Positions 42,609 to 49,265 of a stretch of DNA of 53,319 nucleotides are shown piece after piece. The notes under the pieces were generated by a model. That model worked only from the letters and a program-made list of their open reading frames with translations. It was not told the DNA's origin and made no database searches. The DNA lies in IMG/VR virus record IMGVR_UViG_3300049795_000015, positions 1-53,319 of that record; one strand, 5' to 3'. Source of the stretch: a virus. A program made the translations under genes and the position numbers. The stretch's first letter is position 1, and each line of letters opens with the position of its first letter.

Positions 42609-42828
42609 GGTCGAGGCCGAACGGATCGAGGCGGTTCATTATGGCGGGTCGAGGCGCACTCGACATCGCGCGCACAGGCCGGATAATCTCGTCCATGCGA
42701 GGCACGACCCCCATGCGCTCGACGGTGTGCCCCGCAGCCTCGAAGCGCTGCGCGACATCCGCCTCCCGTACGACGGTCGTGCTACAATCCTGATGCGTAA
42801 CTAGCCACGCTTCCCGATGTTTGCACAT
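42601..42828 (-). CDS. Hypothetical protein
   Basis: 75 residues, not recognised. It starts MCKHREAWLVTHQDCSTTVV and has a RFEAAGHTVERMGVVPRMDEIIRP middle. It starts three bases after the protease-like gene, and its end overlaps the zinc miniprotein start. Confidence 0.7.
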   Translation of the reverse strand: MCKHREAWLVTHQDCSTTVVREADVAQRFEAAGHTVERMGVVPRMDEIIRPVRAMSSAPRPAIMNRLDPFGLDRE

Positions 42829-42831
42829 GAC

Positions 42832-43554
42832 CTATTTCCGAATAGTCCAAAAGTCATCGGCCAGCTTGCGACTGGCGAGGTAGTCGAACGGCATCGTGAA
42901 GTACCCGCCTTGCCCCCACTGGTCGCCCCAAGAGTTTCGTACCTTGAAGCGTTGCGCGGCCAGGTCGTAGCCGACTGCTTCGACGGCGTGACCGCCGAGG
43001 ATCGACTCGCCGTGTTGCGGCAGATTGACGGCGCCCGTCGTCGCGACTTCTTCGCTCTCGAAAGAATCGTAGACGGTGAAGCCGAACACGAAAGGGCTTT
43101 CCATCGCGAGGCAGTTCAGCATGTCGTCGACAGTCGAGAGGCGCATGTACTCCGAAATCTTGAACGGCAAGGCGTCGTCGAAGCACTTCGCGGGCGGTTT
43201 TTTCTTGAAGTTCTCCGGCGTGTAGGGCCATTCGGCTTCGAGGCAGCAGCCGGCTTTGGACAGGAATTTCACGCCGTCGCGGATTCGGGCGCCGGCATCG
43301 GTGCGGATAGTATGCTCGATCGCGCGCTCCCCGCGGTAGATGAACTGTCGCGAGAAGATTTGATCGCCGTGTAGGAAGGCCATCTGCCCGCCGAGAGCAT
43401 TGGCCGTGCACGAGCCTTCCTGCCCTTGGTCGAACGGCGGCGGAAACTTGGCGGTCAAGTCGATCGAAGGCGGGCGCGCGATACCGTGCGGCAGGGCGAA
43501 TACGTGATCGCGCGGGTCGTGCTCATCGGGAAGCCAGTTGTAACGTTTTTTCAT
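42832..43554 (-). CDS. Papain-like (C1A) cysteine protease
   Basis: 240 residues. The catalytic set is complete and ordered as in papain: oxyanion Gln43 and nucleophile Cys49 in FDQGQEGSCTANAL (six residues apart, as in papain), His189 in GGHAVEAVGYD, and Asn207 in KVRNSWGDQWGQGGYFTMP. There is no signal peptide and no long propeptide; the N terminus (YNWLPDEHDPRDHVFA) resembles bacterial C1A proteins. AGAAGGA precedes the ATG. In a phage operon of small early-type genes it might cleave a host protein. The target is unknown. Confidence 0.93.
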   Translation of the reverse strand: MKKRYNWLPDEHDPRDHVFALPHGIARPPSIDLTAKFPPPFDQGQEGSCTANALGGQMAFLHGDQIFSRQFIYRGERAIEHTIRTDAGARIRDGVKFLSKAGCCLEAEWPYTPENFKKKPPAKCFDDALPFKISEYMRLSTVDDMLNCLAMESPFVFGFTVYDSFESEEVATTGAVNLPQHGESILGGHAVEAVGYDLAAQRFKVRNSWGDQWGQGGYFTMPFDYLASRKLADDFWTIRK

Positions 43555-43555
43555 A

Positions 43556-43861
43556 TCAATCCTTCTTTGCTGCGGTATTACCTGCGATGGGTGCAGGACC
43601 CCCTATCGCCGCGACGCGCAAGGCGTTTTCCGCGACGAGTGCTACGCGACGATGCCAGTCGTTGATGCTCGTACCTGGCAAGCGTTGCTTGGCGTCGATA
43701 ATAAGACGCAACGCCTCTTCGTACACGGCGAGTTTGCGCTCCGTGTCGGGATTGATCGCGAATACGTCGGCCTGTACTGCGAGACAGCAGGAGTCCGCAC
43801 CGGGGTCCGACGAGAAGACGGAGGCGTTGCAGTGTTTGCAGAGGTATGCGGTGACGATCAT
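43556..43861 (-). CDS. Hypothetical zinc-finger protein
   Basis: 101 residues from an ATG overlapping the stop of the preceding gene (ATGA). TAYLCKHCNASVFSSDPGADSCC gives a CxxC plus a Cys pair near the N terminus. The rest is helical (KLAVYEEALRLIIDAKQRLPG), like a phage protein family I have seen without function. Confidence 0.75.
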   Translation of the reverse strand: MIVTAYLCKHCNASVFSSDPGADSCCLAVQADVFAINPDTERKLAVYEEALRLIIDAKQRLPGTSINDWHRRVALVAENALRVAAIGGPAPIAGNTAAKKD

Positions 43862-44022
43862 GTCTTTTTACTTTCAGTCTTGGCGCCGGCCGCACGCAGC
43901 ACGTCGCATTGTTTGTGGATGACGCGCCACTGGCCGTTGACCTTTTCGATGTAGCCTGCAAGGGGCGCTACGGACTCTCCGCAGCGGCAGCAGACCCCTC
44001 CGAATACATTGGTGCGCTGCAC
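43858..44022 (-). CDS. 54-residue zinc miniprotein (CxxC...HxxC)
   Basis: GTG start two bases after the previous stop; stop overlaps the next start (ATGA). FGGVCCRCGESVAPLAGYIE and WRVIHKQC give C-x2-C...H-x2-C, the pattern of the protein at 42441-42608. The overlap architecture and the natural-looking composition support a real gene. Confidence 0.75.
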   Translation of the reverse strand: MQRTNVFGGVCCRCGESVAPLAGYIEKVNGQWRVIHKQCDVLRAAGAKTESKKT

Positions 44023-44024
44023 GG

Positions 44025-44273
44025 CTACAGTTCCAACTCGATCGGGTCAAGCGCAGCGCGAATAGCCTCTTCGAGTCGCCCCGTAGGCGGCGTCGTCTGA
44101 CCGTTCCACGTGAGGACGTGTTCGGAAATGCTCTTGCCGAATCCGGTCTGTGTCTCTTGCCAGTATTCGCCGTTCCACCAACTGCGCGTAGTCGTCAGGT
44201 CGTCGAGGTCGGTGTCGTACCATCCGATATGTTCGGGCGGTGTGTTCGCGGGGTAGGACGGCGATACGTTCAT
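44025..44273 (-). CDS. Hypothetical protein
   Basis: 82 residues, aromatic and acidic, with Trp/Asp/Thr-rich IGWYDTDLDDLTTTRSWWNGEYW. It ends with a helix (RLEEAIRAALDPIELEL). The start overlaps the previous stop. No domain recognised. Confidence 0.75.
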   Translation of the reverse strand: MNVSPSYPANTPPEHIGWYDTDLDDLTTTRSWWNGEYWQETQTGFGKSISEHVLTWNGQTTPPTGRLEEAIRAALDPIELEL

Positions 44274-44518
44274 GGCATCTCGATATCGTGAGGGATGTTT
44301 AAGGCGTCGAGCAAAGCGATTGCGCGTTCAAGTCGTCGCGTCAGAACGAAGTTAGTCGCCTCGACGGACTCCCCCGCAGTTATCCTCGCCGCCCACTCCG
44401 GCAGGTTCAACGCCGCAGTACGATCGTCGGAGAGGCCCGCGCCCGGTTTCTCGCGGACCATCTGCCGCACGGCCTCGCTTACCGGATCGTTCTTCGAAAG
44501 CCATTTGAAAAAGTTCAC
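44270..44518 (-). CDS. Hypothetical protein
   Basis: 82 residues. A helical start (FFKWLSKNDPVSEAVRQMV) is followed by NLPEWAARITAGESVEATNFVLTRRLERAIALLDAL. It starts in the preceding stop and ends in the next start (both ATGA). Not recognised. Confidence 0.75.
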   Translation of the reverse strand: MNFFKWLSKNDPVSEAVRQMVREKPGAGLSDDRTAALNLPEWAARITAGESVEATNFVLTRRLERAIALLDALNIPHDIEMP

Positions 44519-44883
44519 AGTCCATCTCCCTGCAGCATTGCGTAAAGTTTCTCAACGACGTATCGTTCACCGGGCGTCGCCGAGTCGTACGGGTCGAAGT
44601 ACCCCTGGAAGCGTTTCTGCACGCCCGCCACGGGGTTAAGTCGCCTCACCATAGCCTCATAGTAGTCTGCCGGCGCGGAGGGCACCGTGGGCGCGCTAAC
44701 AGGCCCGAAGTCGTCTTCGTCAGGGGCGCCGGCCGCGCCGTTCAAGATCGTCGCCCACTCGGCGAAGACTGTGAGCGTGTTCGAATACTGCCGCACGTCC
44801 GGGCCGAAGGCGTTGCCCTTCGCGCAGGATGCGTTGAAACCTTCGATGACCTCTTCGTACAGCGACTGTGCGGTGTACCTCAT
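44515..44883 (-). CDS. Hypothetical protein
   Basis: 122 residues. A helical N terminus (YTAQSLYEEVIEGFNASCAKG), a Pro/Ala-rich linker (SAPTVPSAPADYYEAM) and a C-terminal TPGERYVVEKLYAML. Coupled to both neighbours by ATGA overlaps. No function assignable. Confidence 0.75.
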   Translation of the reverse strand: MRYTAQSLYEEVIEGFNASCAKGNAFGPDVRQYSNTLTVFAEWATILNGAAGAPDEDDFGPVSAPTVPSAPADYYEAMVRRLNPVAGVQKRFQGYFDPYDSATPGERYVVEKLYAMLQGDGL

Positions 44884-45110
44884 TTCGATAGCAACACGCC
44901 GTTGAGCGCGAGCCTGTTTGTCACTGCGGTTTCCATGTCGACACCGAGGGCATCGGCCAGTGCCAATACGCCGAGGAACACTTTAGCGAGGTCCGCGTCA
45001 GTAGCGCGGTGAGGCGCTTCGCACGTATCCTCGCAAGCGTCTTCGAGGGTCCACGTGGCTTTCGTAGCGGATACCTTCGGCAAACGCCGTTGCAAGTCAC
45101 GGATATCCAC
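44880..45110 (-). CDS. Hypothetical protein
   Basis: 76 residues from a GTG that shares its first base with the stop of the cupin-like gene. Middle segment DACEDTCEAPHRATDADLAKVFLGVLALADALGVD is helical. Not recognised. Confidence 0.72.
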   Translation of the reverse strand: MDIRDLQRRLPKVSATKATWTLEDACEDTCEAPHRATDADLAKVFLGVLALADALGVDMETAVTNRLALNGVLLSK

Positions 45111-45577
45111 TAGTCGTCTCCGTTCAGGTATTCGTTGTGCGGTGTAATTTCGCTAGGGCGAAACGGCGATTTCACGAACCCCCAGTGGTGCCGCTTGCGG
45201 AACGTGATGAACAGCGTCCAAGTTGTTGTGCCTTCCGGCAGTTCGAGTTTGTGGGCGTCGGTGTGACGGCGAAACAAGATCGATCCGGCGCCGTAGCGCT
45301 TGAGCGACGTACCGACGTAATAACCGTGACGGTAGACATGCCGTTCTTCCTTGTACTCGCCTTCGAGAAGGATCGAGACGAAGGCCCACGGGTGATTGTG
45401 ATGCGCTCGGTCTAAATCGCTTCGCAAAATATGGTGTACGCGAATCGATGGGAGCCATGCGCGGTAGTTCGGCGCGTAGTACGAGTTGAACAGCCAGTAT
45501 CGCTCCATGTAGCCGACGAGATGCGTATAAGGCGTTTTGCGGGCGCGTGCGATGGTCCATTTTGTCAGGCGGGTCAT
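45110..45577 (-). CDS. Cupin-like protein
   Basis: 155 residues from the ATG at 45577, with GGGAGAA upstream. HHILRSDLDRAHHNHPWAFVSILLEG contains the H-x-H-type metal-binding start of a cupin. YGAGSILFRRHTDAHKLELPEGTTTWTLFIT is the second motif. The arrangement matches phage proteins of unknown role with a cupin or cysteine-dioxygenase-like fold. A metal-dependent modification activity is possible. Confidence 0.8.
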   Translation of the reverse strand: MTRLTKWTIARARKTPYTHLVGYMERYWLFNSYYAPNYRAWLPSIRVHHILRSDLDRAHHNHPWAFVSILLEGEYKEERHVYRHGYYVGTSLKRYGAGSILFRRHTDAHKLELPEGTTTWTLFITFRKRHHWGFVKSPFRPSEITPHNEYLNGDD

Positions 45578-45774
45578 GGCGTTCTCCCTGTTTTGCCGCA
45601 GGCAGGCGGGTACGGATCGTTCATGTCCCATCCGATACCGCACTCGTCGCAGAGCATTTGGTCGGAGCGCTGCGAAGCCGCGCAACGTGCTTGAGGCACG
45701 AATATCTTGCCGTTGTCGATCGCGATGCCCTTGGCCGTTTCAAGATCAAACTTACACACGAGAGACAGCTTCAT
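45574..45774 (-). CDS. Small zinc-ribbon-like protein
   Basis: 66 residues. The first half is beta-rich (VCKFDLETAKGIAIDNGKIF); then LCDECGIGWDMNDPYPPACG holds CxxC plus a late Cys. Coupled on both sides by ATGA. It has no reading outside this operon's overlap pattern that would suggest an artefact. Confidence 0.72.
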   Translation of the reverse strand: MKLSLVCKFDLETAKGIAIDNGKIFVPQARCAASQRSDQMLCDECGIGWDMNDPYPPACGKTGRTP

Positions 45775-45920
45775 TCGTCGTCTTTCTTCAAAAATATGGT
45801 TAGCAATTCGCACGACAGAAACAATACGCAGCCAACTCGCGGGTAGTCCATCGCGGCCAGTGTAATCGCGATAGCGGTGTAGGCGAGCGCGACGACAACG
45901 TGGCGGCGATCGATCTTCAT
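45771..45920 (-). CDS. 49-residue membrane protein
   Basis: GGAG lies upstream, and the ATG overlaps the previous stop. HVVVALAYTAIAITLAAMDYPRV and CVLFLSCELLTIFL are two hydrophobic segments, ending KKDDE. A small inner-membrane protein of unknown function. Confidence 0.75.
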   Translation of the reverse strand: MKIDRRHVVVALAYTAIAITLAAMDYPRVGCVLFLSCELLTIFLKKDDE

Positions 45921-46522
45921 TTGCTCCGCCGATCAAGCGTTTTGCCTGAACGGCGGTCGGGCGCGGCGAATGCTTTGTTGAGACGATCACCGATCGCCTT
46001 CGCCGAGTCCGGCGTAGTCCACACGACGGTGCGACCCTCCGCGCGATGTACAATCTCAGTGCAGTGTTCGTTGACTTCGCGAAGGAAGAACGTGTCGGCT
46101 AGGGGAGCCGCCACGGGTTCGCCGCCGTCGACGCTGACCGTGCCGGATTGATACTCGTAGAGGAGGGCCTTTCTGAGGTTTGCGGCCCCCTCTAAAATCT
46201 CACGGACCAAGATCACAGCCGCGTCTTCCGTGGCGTCCTCGCTGAAACCGCGAAGGGCCTCGTCGACATGCGGCAGTTCGGAGACCTTAAGCGCAAAAGC
46301 CCAAGACTCGGCTTGCGAAGGGGCTTTAAAGGGAGCGCCGTGGTCGACAAGTACGCCGCCGATGCGAAGGTTGCTGCCTTCGGGTAGCGCCTGGACGTTC
46401 CGAAGCGGCATCGTCGTATGGTAGGAATAGGAGTCCGTCCGTTTGCCCGCCAGTGCGCTTTTCTCACACACTCCGGCTGTCTGACAGCCTGCCGGAAATT
46501 TGCAATCGTTGCAGAAAATCAT
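45917..46522 (-). CDS. Hypothetical protein with Cys-rich head
   Basis: 201 residues from the ATG at 46522 (GGAG upstream, overlapping the previous stop); the longer upstream reading is not natural. MIFCNDCKFPAGCQTAGVCE looks like a zinc-binding or iron-sulphur head. ESWAFALKVSELPHVDEALRGFSED is reminiscent of phage proteins lacking annotation. It ends with a basic tail (DRRSGKTLDRRSK). Confidence 0.72.
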   Translation of the reverse strand: MIFCNDCKFPAGCQTAGVCEKSALAGKRTDSYSYHTTMPLRNVQALPEGSNLRIGGVLVDHGAPFKAPSQAESWAFALKVSELPHVDEALRGFSEDATEDAAVILVREILEGAANLRKALLYEYQSGTVSVDGGEPVAAPLADTFFLREVNEHCTEIVHRAEGRTVVWTTPDSAKAIGDRLNKAFAAPDRRSGKTLDRRSK

Positions 46523-46671
46523 AAAAACACTCCGGTTAAAACCAAGACTGCGACTAGAACTAGAAACGTCGTTGCCGAACGAACCGACGCCGCTTCGGCG
46601 TCTTCTGCGCGTATGCCGAAAAACGCAATTACGCTCCCCAGTGCGAGTAAAAGCGTGATGAGCGCCTTCAC
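46519..46671 (-). CDS. 50-residue membrane protein
   Basis: GTG start overlapping the previous stop (GTGA). Two hydrophobic segments (ALITLLLALGSVIAFFGI and TTFLVLVAVLVLTGVFL) flank an acidic turn (RAEDAEAASVRS). Unknown function. Confidence 0.75.
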   Translation of the reverse strand: MKALITLLLALGSVIAFFGIRAEDAEAASVRSATTFLVLVAVLVLTGVFL

Positions 46672-47000
46672 GCTTTGACCGCCACGCTTGCGTAGGCACG
46701 AGAGACCCACCCTTCAATGTCCTCGACGGACATCGTTGTGCGTTGCGCGATAGCCCGCACGACGGCTAACTTACGCGCATCGTGCAACAGGTGATACGGC
46801 GTCAGCAGCGCGACGATCTGCCGCTCCGTGCAGAAAAACGCGGTGCCGTCCGCATTCGCCATCTCGAAACCGTGGTGCAGCGCGGCCTCGATCATATACG
46901 ACTGCTTCTCCGTCAGCGTCATTGTCGGCACAGGTGTTGCGATCGCGACCTTGCGAAACTCTTTAATGAGACGCGCTAAACGCAGTAGCCGCGCTTTCAC
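46668..47000 (-). CDS. Hypothetical protein
   Basis: 110 residues. A basic helical start (KARLLRLARLIKEFRKVA), then TLTEKQSYMIEAALHHGFEM and a C-terminal helix-rich domain (TTMSVEDIEGWVSRAYA). Coupled by ATGA to the HTH gene upstream. Not recognised. Confidence 0.75.
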   Translation of the reverse strand: MKARLLRLARLIKEFRKVAIATPVPTMTLTEKQSYMIEAALHHGFEMANADGTAFFCTERQIVALLTPYHLLHDARKLAVVRAIAQRTTMSVEDIEGWVSRAYASVAVKA

Positions 47001-47227
47001 GATGCAGCCTCAGGCGCCGGCAACATCGCTCTCAATTCGCGCACTGGCAGGCCGGTCATCTCGCTCCAGCGGACCAACAGACTCGCCCCGACCGGCAGCG
47101 CACCTCGGCGCACGTGGCCGATATGCGGCGGGGAGACGCCCGTCGCCTCCGCGAACGCGGCGTCCGTCTTGATGCCGAAACCTTCCTTCAAGAAATCGAG
47201 CAACTTGTGCGGCGTAACTTTTTTCAT
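46997..47227 (-). CDS. Cro/XRE-like HTH protein
   Basis: 76 residues. LLDFLKEGFGIKTDAAFAEATGVSPPHIGHVRRGALPVGASLLVRWSEMTGL matches a lambda-repressor-like helix-turn-helix. No partner repressor or integrase is present, so it is more likely a regulator of this operon or of host genes than a lysogeny switch. Confidence 0.82.
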   Translation of the reverse strand: MKKVTPHKLLDFLKEGFGIKTDAAFAEATGVSPPHIGHVRRGALPVGASLLVRWSEMTGLPVRELRAMLPAPEAAS

Positions 47228-47409
47228 TTTGCCTTCCTTCGGTTTTTGATTTTCTCATCGCACGAATCGCAAATGTGTCCGTGCCTCCCATTAGCCCGCA
47301 TCTTGGGCCTCACTTGGCCTGACGGCTTCGGTGAACAACACCAGTTGCAGCCGGTAGTACCCATCGCCTTGTCCACGGCGTCTCGCACGACCTTGTGCAA
47401 GCGCCTCAC
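47224..47409 (-). CDS. Small zinc-finger protein
   Basis: 61 residues from a GTG overlapping the previous stop. TTGCNWCCSPKPSGQVRP and HICDSCDEKIKNRRKAK give a two-CxxC zinc site followed by a basic tail. It resembles small bacterial and phage zinc-finger proteins. A nucleic-acid-binding role is plausible. Confidence 0.75.
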   Translation of the reverse strand: MRRLHKVVRDAVDKAMGTTGCNWCCSPKPSGQVRPKMRANGRHGHICDSCDEKIKNRRKAK

Positions 47410-47633
47410 CACGGGAGCGCCGATCGCAGACGTTCGCGGAACGGCGGCGCAGGTTTGCCCAACAACGCCAACTGCAAACGCTCGTCGTCGGCCGACTGAT
47501 CCGGGTAACACTCTTCAAGTCGACCGCTCGCAGTCCGCAGTACCGTTCGCCCGCTCGGCGCACGGCTCGAAATCTTGACGCCTTTAACCGCGAATCCGGG
47601 TGCCGTGGCGCATAGTTTTATCGTTGGACTCAT
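47406..47633 (-). CDS. Hypothetical protein
   Basis: 75 residues from the ATG at 47633 (ATGA overlap). A beta-like start (SPTIKLCATAPGFAVKGVKI), then GRLEECYPDQSADDERLQLALLGKPAPPFRERL, reminiscent of phage proteins whose role is unknown. Confidence 0.7.
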   Translation of the reverse strand: MSPTIKLCATAPGFAVKGVKISSRAPSGRTVLRTASGRLEECYPDQSADDERLQLALLGKPAPPFRERLRSALPW

Positions 47634-48073
47634 GCGGGAAGCGCTCTGTCGAGATGTTCGATGAGGTACTTCGCGTAAGTCGCGAGAAACGTGTTGCCGT
47701 CGAAGGTAAATTCGGCGAGTCCACAACCGACCGCCGTGTTGTACGTTTCTTGAAAACGCTTGAGAGCGGGGCGATCGAACTGGACGAACCGTTGGCCCCT
47801 GCCCTCAGGATCGACGCGGGCTATCTCGTCGGGACTCACTGCCTGCGCGTTCTCCGTGCCGTCGAATTTGACCCATAGGAACCCCGGCATACCCGTTGCC
47901 CCTTGTACGAAGCCGCCTGTCTCGCGTTCGACCGGATCGCGCAACTTCGCCGGGTCTCCGATGAATACGACACGATCGCCGTCGTTAAAATCGAGCTGCA
48001 TGTGCTTCTCCCGAAAAGGCAAAACCATTTCACAAAACCGTTTTGCGTAAGGCGCTTCGTTGTTACGCGTCAT
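47630..48073 (-). CDS. Hypothetical protein
   Basis: 147 residues. KHMQLDFNDGDRVVFIGDPAKLRDPVERETGGFVQGATG resembles a small SH3-like beta barrel, ending with a helical part (FLATYAKYLIEHLDRAL). Coupled by ATGA on both sides. No function assignable. Confidence 0.75.
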   Translation of the reverse strand: MTRNNEAPYAKRFCEMVLPFREKHMQLDFNDGDRVVFIGDPAKLRDPVERETGGFVQGATGMPGFLWVKFDGTENAQAVSPDEIARVDPEGRGQRFVQFDRPALKRFQETYNTAVGCGLAEFTFDGNTFLATYAKYLIEHLDRALPA

Positions 48074-48375
48074 TGTGCATCCTCGACCCGGCTAAGACCG
48101 ACGCCGACGACTACGTTGCCGGCCGACGTGACGGACACCAAGGTCTCCATCATATACGCACGACCGGGGTGCACTTGTCTCACTCTCGACGTGGTGCATG
48201 TTGCATCGCTCCATAGGCTCCGCTTGGTGCGATCGATCGCCGCAGCGATCGGTTCCTCGTCGTCTATCTCGACCTCGCGTACTTTCCAGTGGTGCCCGCC
48301 TATCGGCAGGGCCGCTACCTGCGCTACCTGCGACAGCGTGCGCCGGCTCCGCTTGGTGGGGTCTGCTGACATCAT
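48070..48375 (-). CDS. First gene of right minus operon, hypothetical
   Basis: 101 residues; GGAG precedes two consecutive ATGs. Basic N terminus (DPTKRSRRTLSQVAQVAAL) and a beta-rich C terminus (AYMMETLVSVTSAGNVVVGVGLSRV). It is the promoter-proximal gene of a 20-plus-gene operon, about 40 bases downstream of a good sigma-70 promoter. Not recognised. Confidence 0.75.
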   Translation of the reverse strand: MMSADPTKRSRRTLSQVAQVAALPIGGHHWKVREVEIDDEEPIAAAIDRTKRSLWSDATCTTSRVRQVHPGRAYMMETLVSVTSAGNVVVGVGLSRVEDAQ

Positions 48376-48416
48376 CGTAATCTCCGTGTACTGCGTGTTC
48401 TGCTTCGATGTCCGTA

Positions 48417-48445
48417 AGGTATCAGGTTGATAAATGCGCTGTCAA
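48417..48445 (-). promoter_or_regulatory. Promoter of right minus-strand operon
   Basis: On the minus strand TTGACA (48440-48445) is followed after 17 bases by ATACCT (48417-48422). The -35 is perfect; the -10 is fair (TACCTT after 18 bases is an alternative). It would drive the long leftward operon. Confidence 0.65.
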
Positions 48446-48482
48446 GGGGTTACGTCAAATATTTTTAGGAATTCGCCCAAGG

Positions 48483-48792
48483 GGCAAAGTAGCAGAGCGA
48501 CATCGGGGTCCCTGTTAAGAGCGTTTAGGTACGCTCGAACGGCCCGTTACGGCGGGAGGATTGCACCGTGGCGAGCGTTGCGGCGGTGCCCGGGACGTGG
48601 TGCGTTGATCGACCTGGTTGCACCACTTGGCGCGCGGCGCCCTGGTCGTGTTGCCGTAGTGCGACTTGCCCCCTGGACTTGCGCCCTTGCGTCCTTGAGC
48701 GCGATGCCGCGTAATGTCGTACGGCCTTTTGTTTTCTCAGGCCGTTTCAGAAAATTTTGGGGTCAACGGCAAGTGGCAAAGTAGCAGCGCGA
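48483..48792. repeat. 18-bp direct repeat pair
   Basis: GGCAAAGTAGCAGAGCGA (48483-48500) and GGCAAAGTAGCAGCGCGA (48775-48792) differ at one base and are 292 bases apart. Weaker similarity extends upstream (ATTTT, GG, CAAG). They may be paired binding sites. Confidence 0.75.
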
Positions 48793-48868
48793 TTTCCGAA
48801 AAACACGTACGCCCGGGGGGCGCCCGTTCACCCTGGCGAATTACCTACGTCGGAATGACCGTCTGGGA

Positions 48869-48925
48869 CGTTGCTAGAAACGGTGATGTTGTCGAAAAAA
48901 CATCGTTTGTTAGTTTCTAGCAACG
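48869..48925. repeat. Nested inverted repeat with CTAGCAACG arms
   Basis: CGTTGCTAGAAAC (48869-48881) pairs exactly with GTTTCTAGCAACG (48913-48925). Inside, GATGTT (48885-48890) pairs with AACATC (48899-48904) around an eight-base loop. The motif CTAGCAACG recurs inside the promoter at 49203-49231, so an operator function is possible. Confidence 0.8.
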
Positions 48926-48960
48926 CGTTGAAAATAGTTGCGCCTGGTCGCAAAAAGCGC

Positions 48961-48989
48961 TTGTGAAACAGCGTAACTAGTTCTATGCT
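48961..48989 (+). promoter_or_regulatory. Rightward promoter 1
   Basis: TTGTGA (48961-48966), a 17-base spacer, then TATGCT (48984-48989). AAAAAGCGC precedes the -35, and the spacer holds GTAACTAG. Both are shared with the promoter at 49203. It drives the two miniprotein genes at 49026-49195. Confidence 0.7.
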
Positions 48990-49025
48990 TAAGCCGTGGT
49001 CAAAACATTTACTGGGAGATTTGAA

Positions 49026-49091
49026 ATGCTTGGAATTTTGCTCATTACGCTTGCGATTGAAGTCGCTATTTATTGGAGGTCCAAACTGTGA
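49026..49091 (+). CDS. 21-residue membrane peptide
   Basis: MLGILLITLAIEVAIYWRSK is a single hydrophobic helix with a basic end. GGGAG lies about eight bases before the ATG, and a promoter lies about 40 bases upstream. Its stop overlaps the next start (GTGA), and its last codons contain that gene's ribosome site. A likely real early micro-protein. Confidence 0.65.
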   Translation: MLGILLITLAIEVAIYWRSKL

Positions 49092-49195
49092 ACCCTTTTA
49101 TTTTTTACCGCGTAACGCGTGGTTTGCCCTACGGTATCGCGCACGGTTCTAACTACCTTGCCGCTTACTATTTCCTTCAGATTGAAGAGGTGTAA
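49088..49195 (+). CDS. 35-residue miniprotein
   Basis: GTG start overlapping the previous stop, with GGAGG ten bases upstream. MNPFIFYRVTRGLPYGIAHG followed by a Tyr-rich helix. A second promoter lies just after the stop. No family recognised. Confidence 0.65.
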   Translation: MNPFIFYRVTRGLPYGIAHGSNYLAAYYFLQIEEV

Positions 49196-49202
49196 AAAGC
49201 GC

Positions 49203-49231
49203 TTGACAGTGTAACTAGCAACGAGCACAAT
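49203..49231 (+). promoter_or_regulatory. Rightward promoter 2
   Basis: TTGACA (49203-49208), a 17-base spacer, then CACAAT (49226-49231). As in promoter 1, AAAAAGCGC precedes the -35, and the spacer reads GTAACTAGCAACG, containing the motif of the nested inverted repeat. Likely early promoter for the genes from 49266. Confidence 0.78.
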
Positions 49232-49265
49232 ACCGATTCTTAATTACGTTACAGGAGTTTCCGAA

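Larger units (their letters stand above)
48446..48951. other. Non-coding right control region
   Basis: I see no credible gene. Open plus-strand frames here lack ribosome sites and natural composition. The region contains an 18-bp direct repeat (48483 and 48775), an ACGGCC/GGCCGT hairpin near 48718-48745 and a nested inverted repeat (48869-48925). It lies between divergent early-type operons and may hold regulatory sites or a second origin candidate. Confidence 0.55.

Noticed and set aside
45110-45685. Longer start for the cupin-like gene (45685)
   Set aside because: The extra residues overlap another gene and look artificial; GGGAGAA directly precedes the ATG at 45577.
46997-47227. Lysogeny repressor
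   Set aside because: Only a 76-residue HTH protein in a long operon; there is no integrase, excisionase or divergent cI/cro layout.
48434-48920. Plus-strand frames in the right control region
   Set aside because: No ribosome sites, Arg-rich composition, and they cross the direct and inverted repeats.
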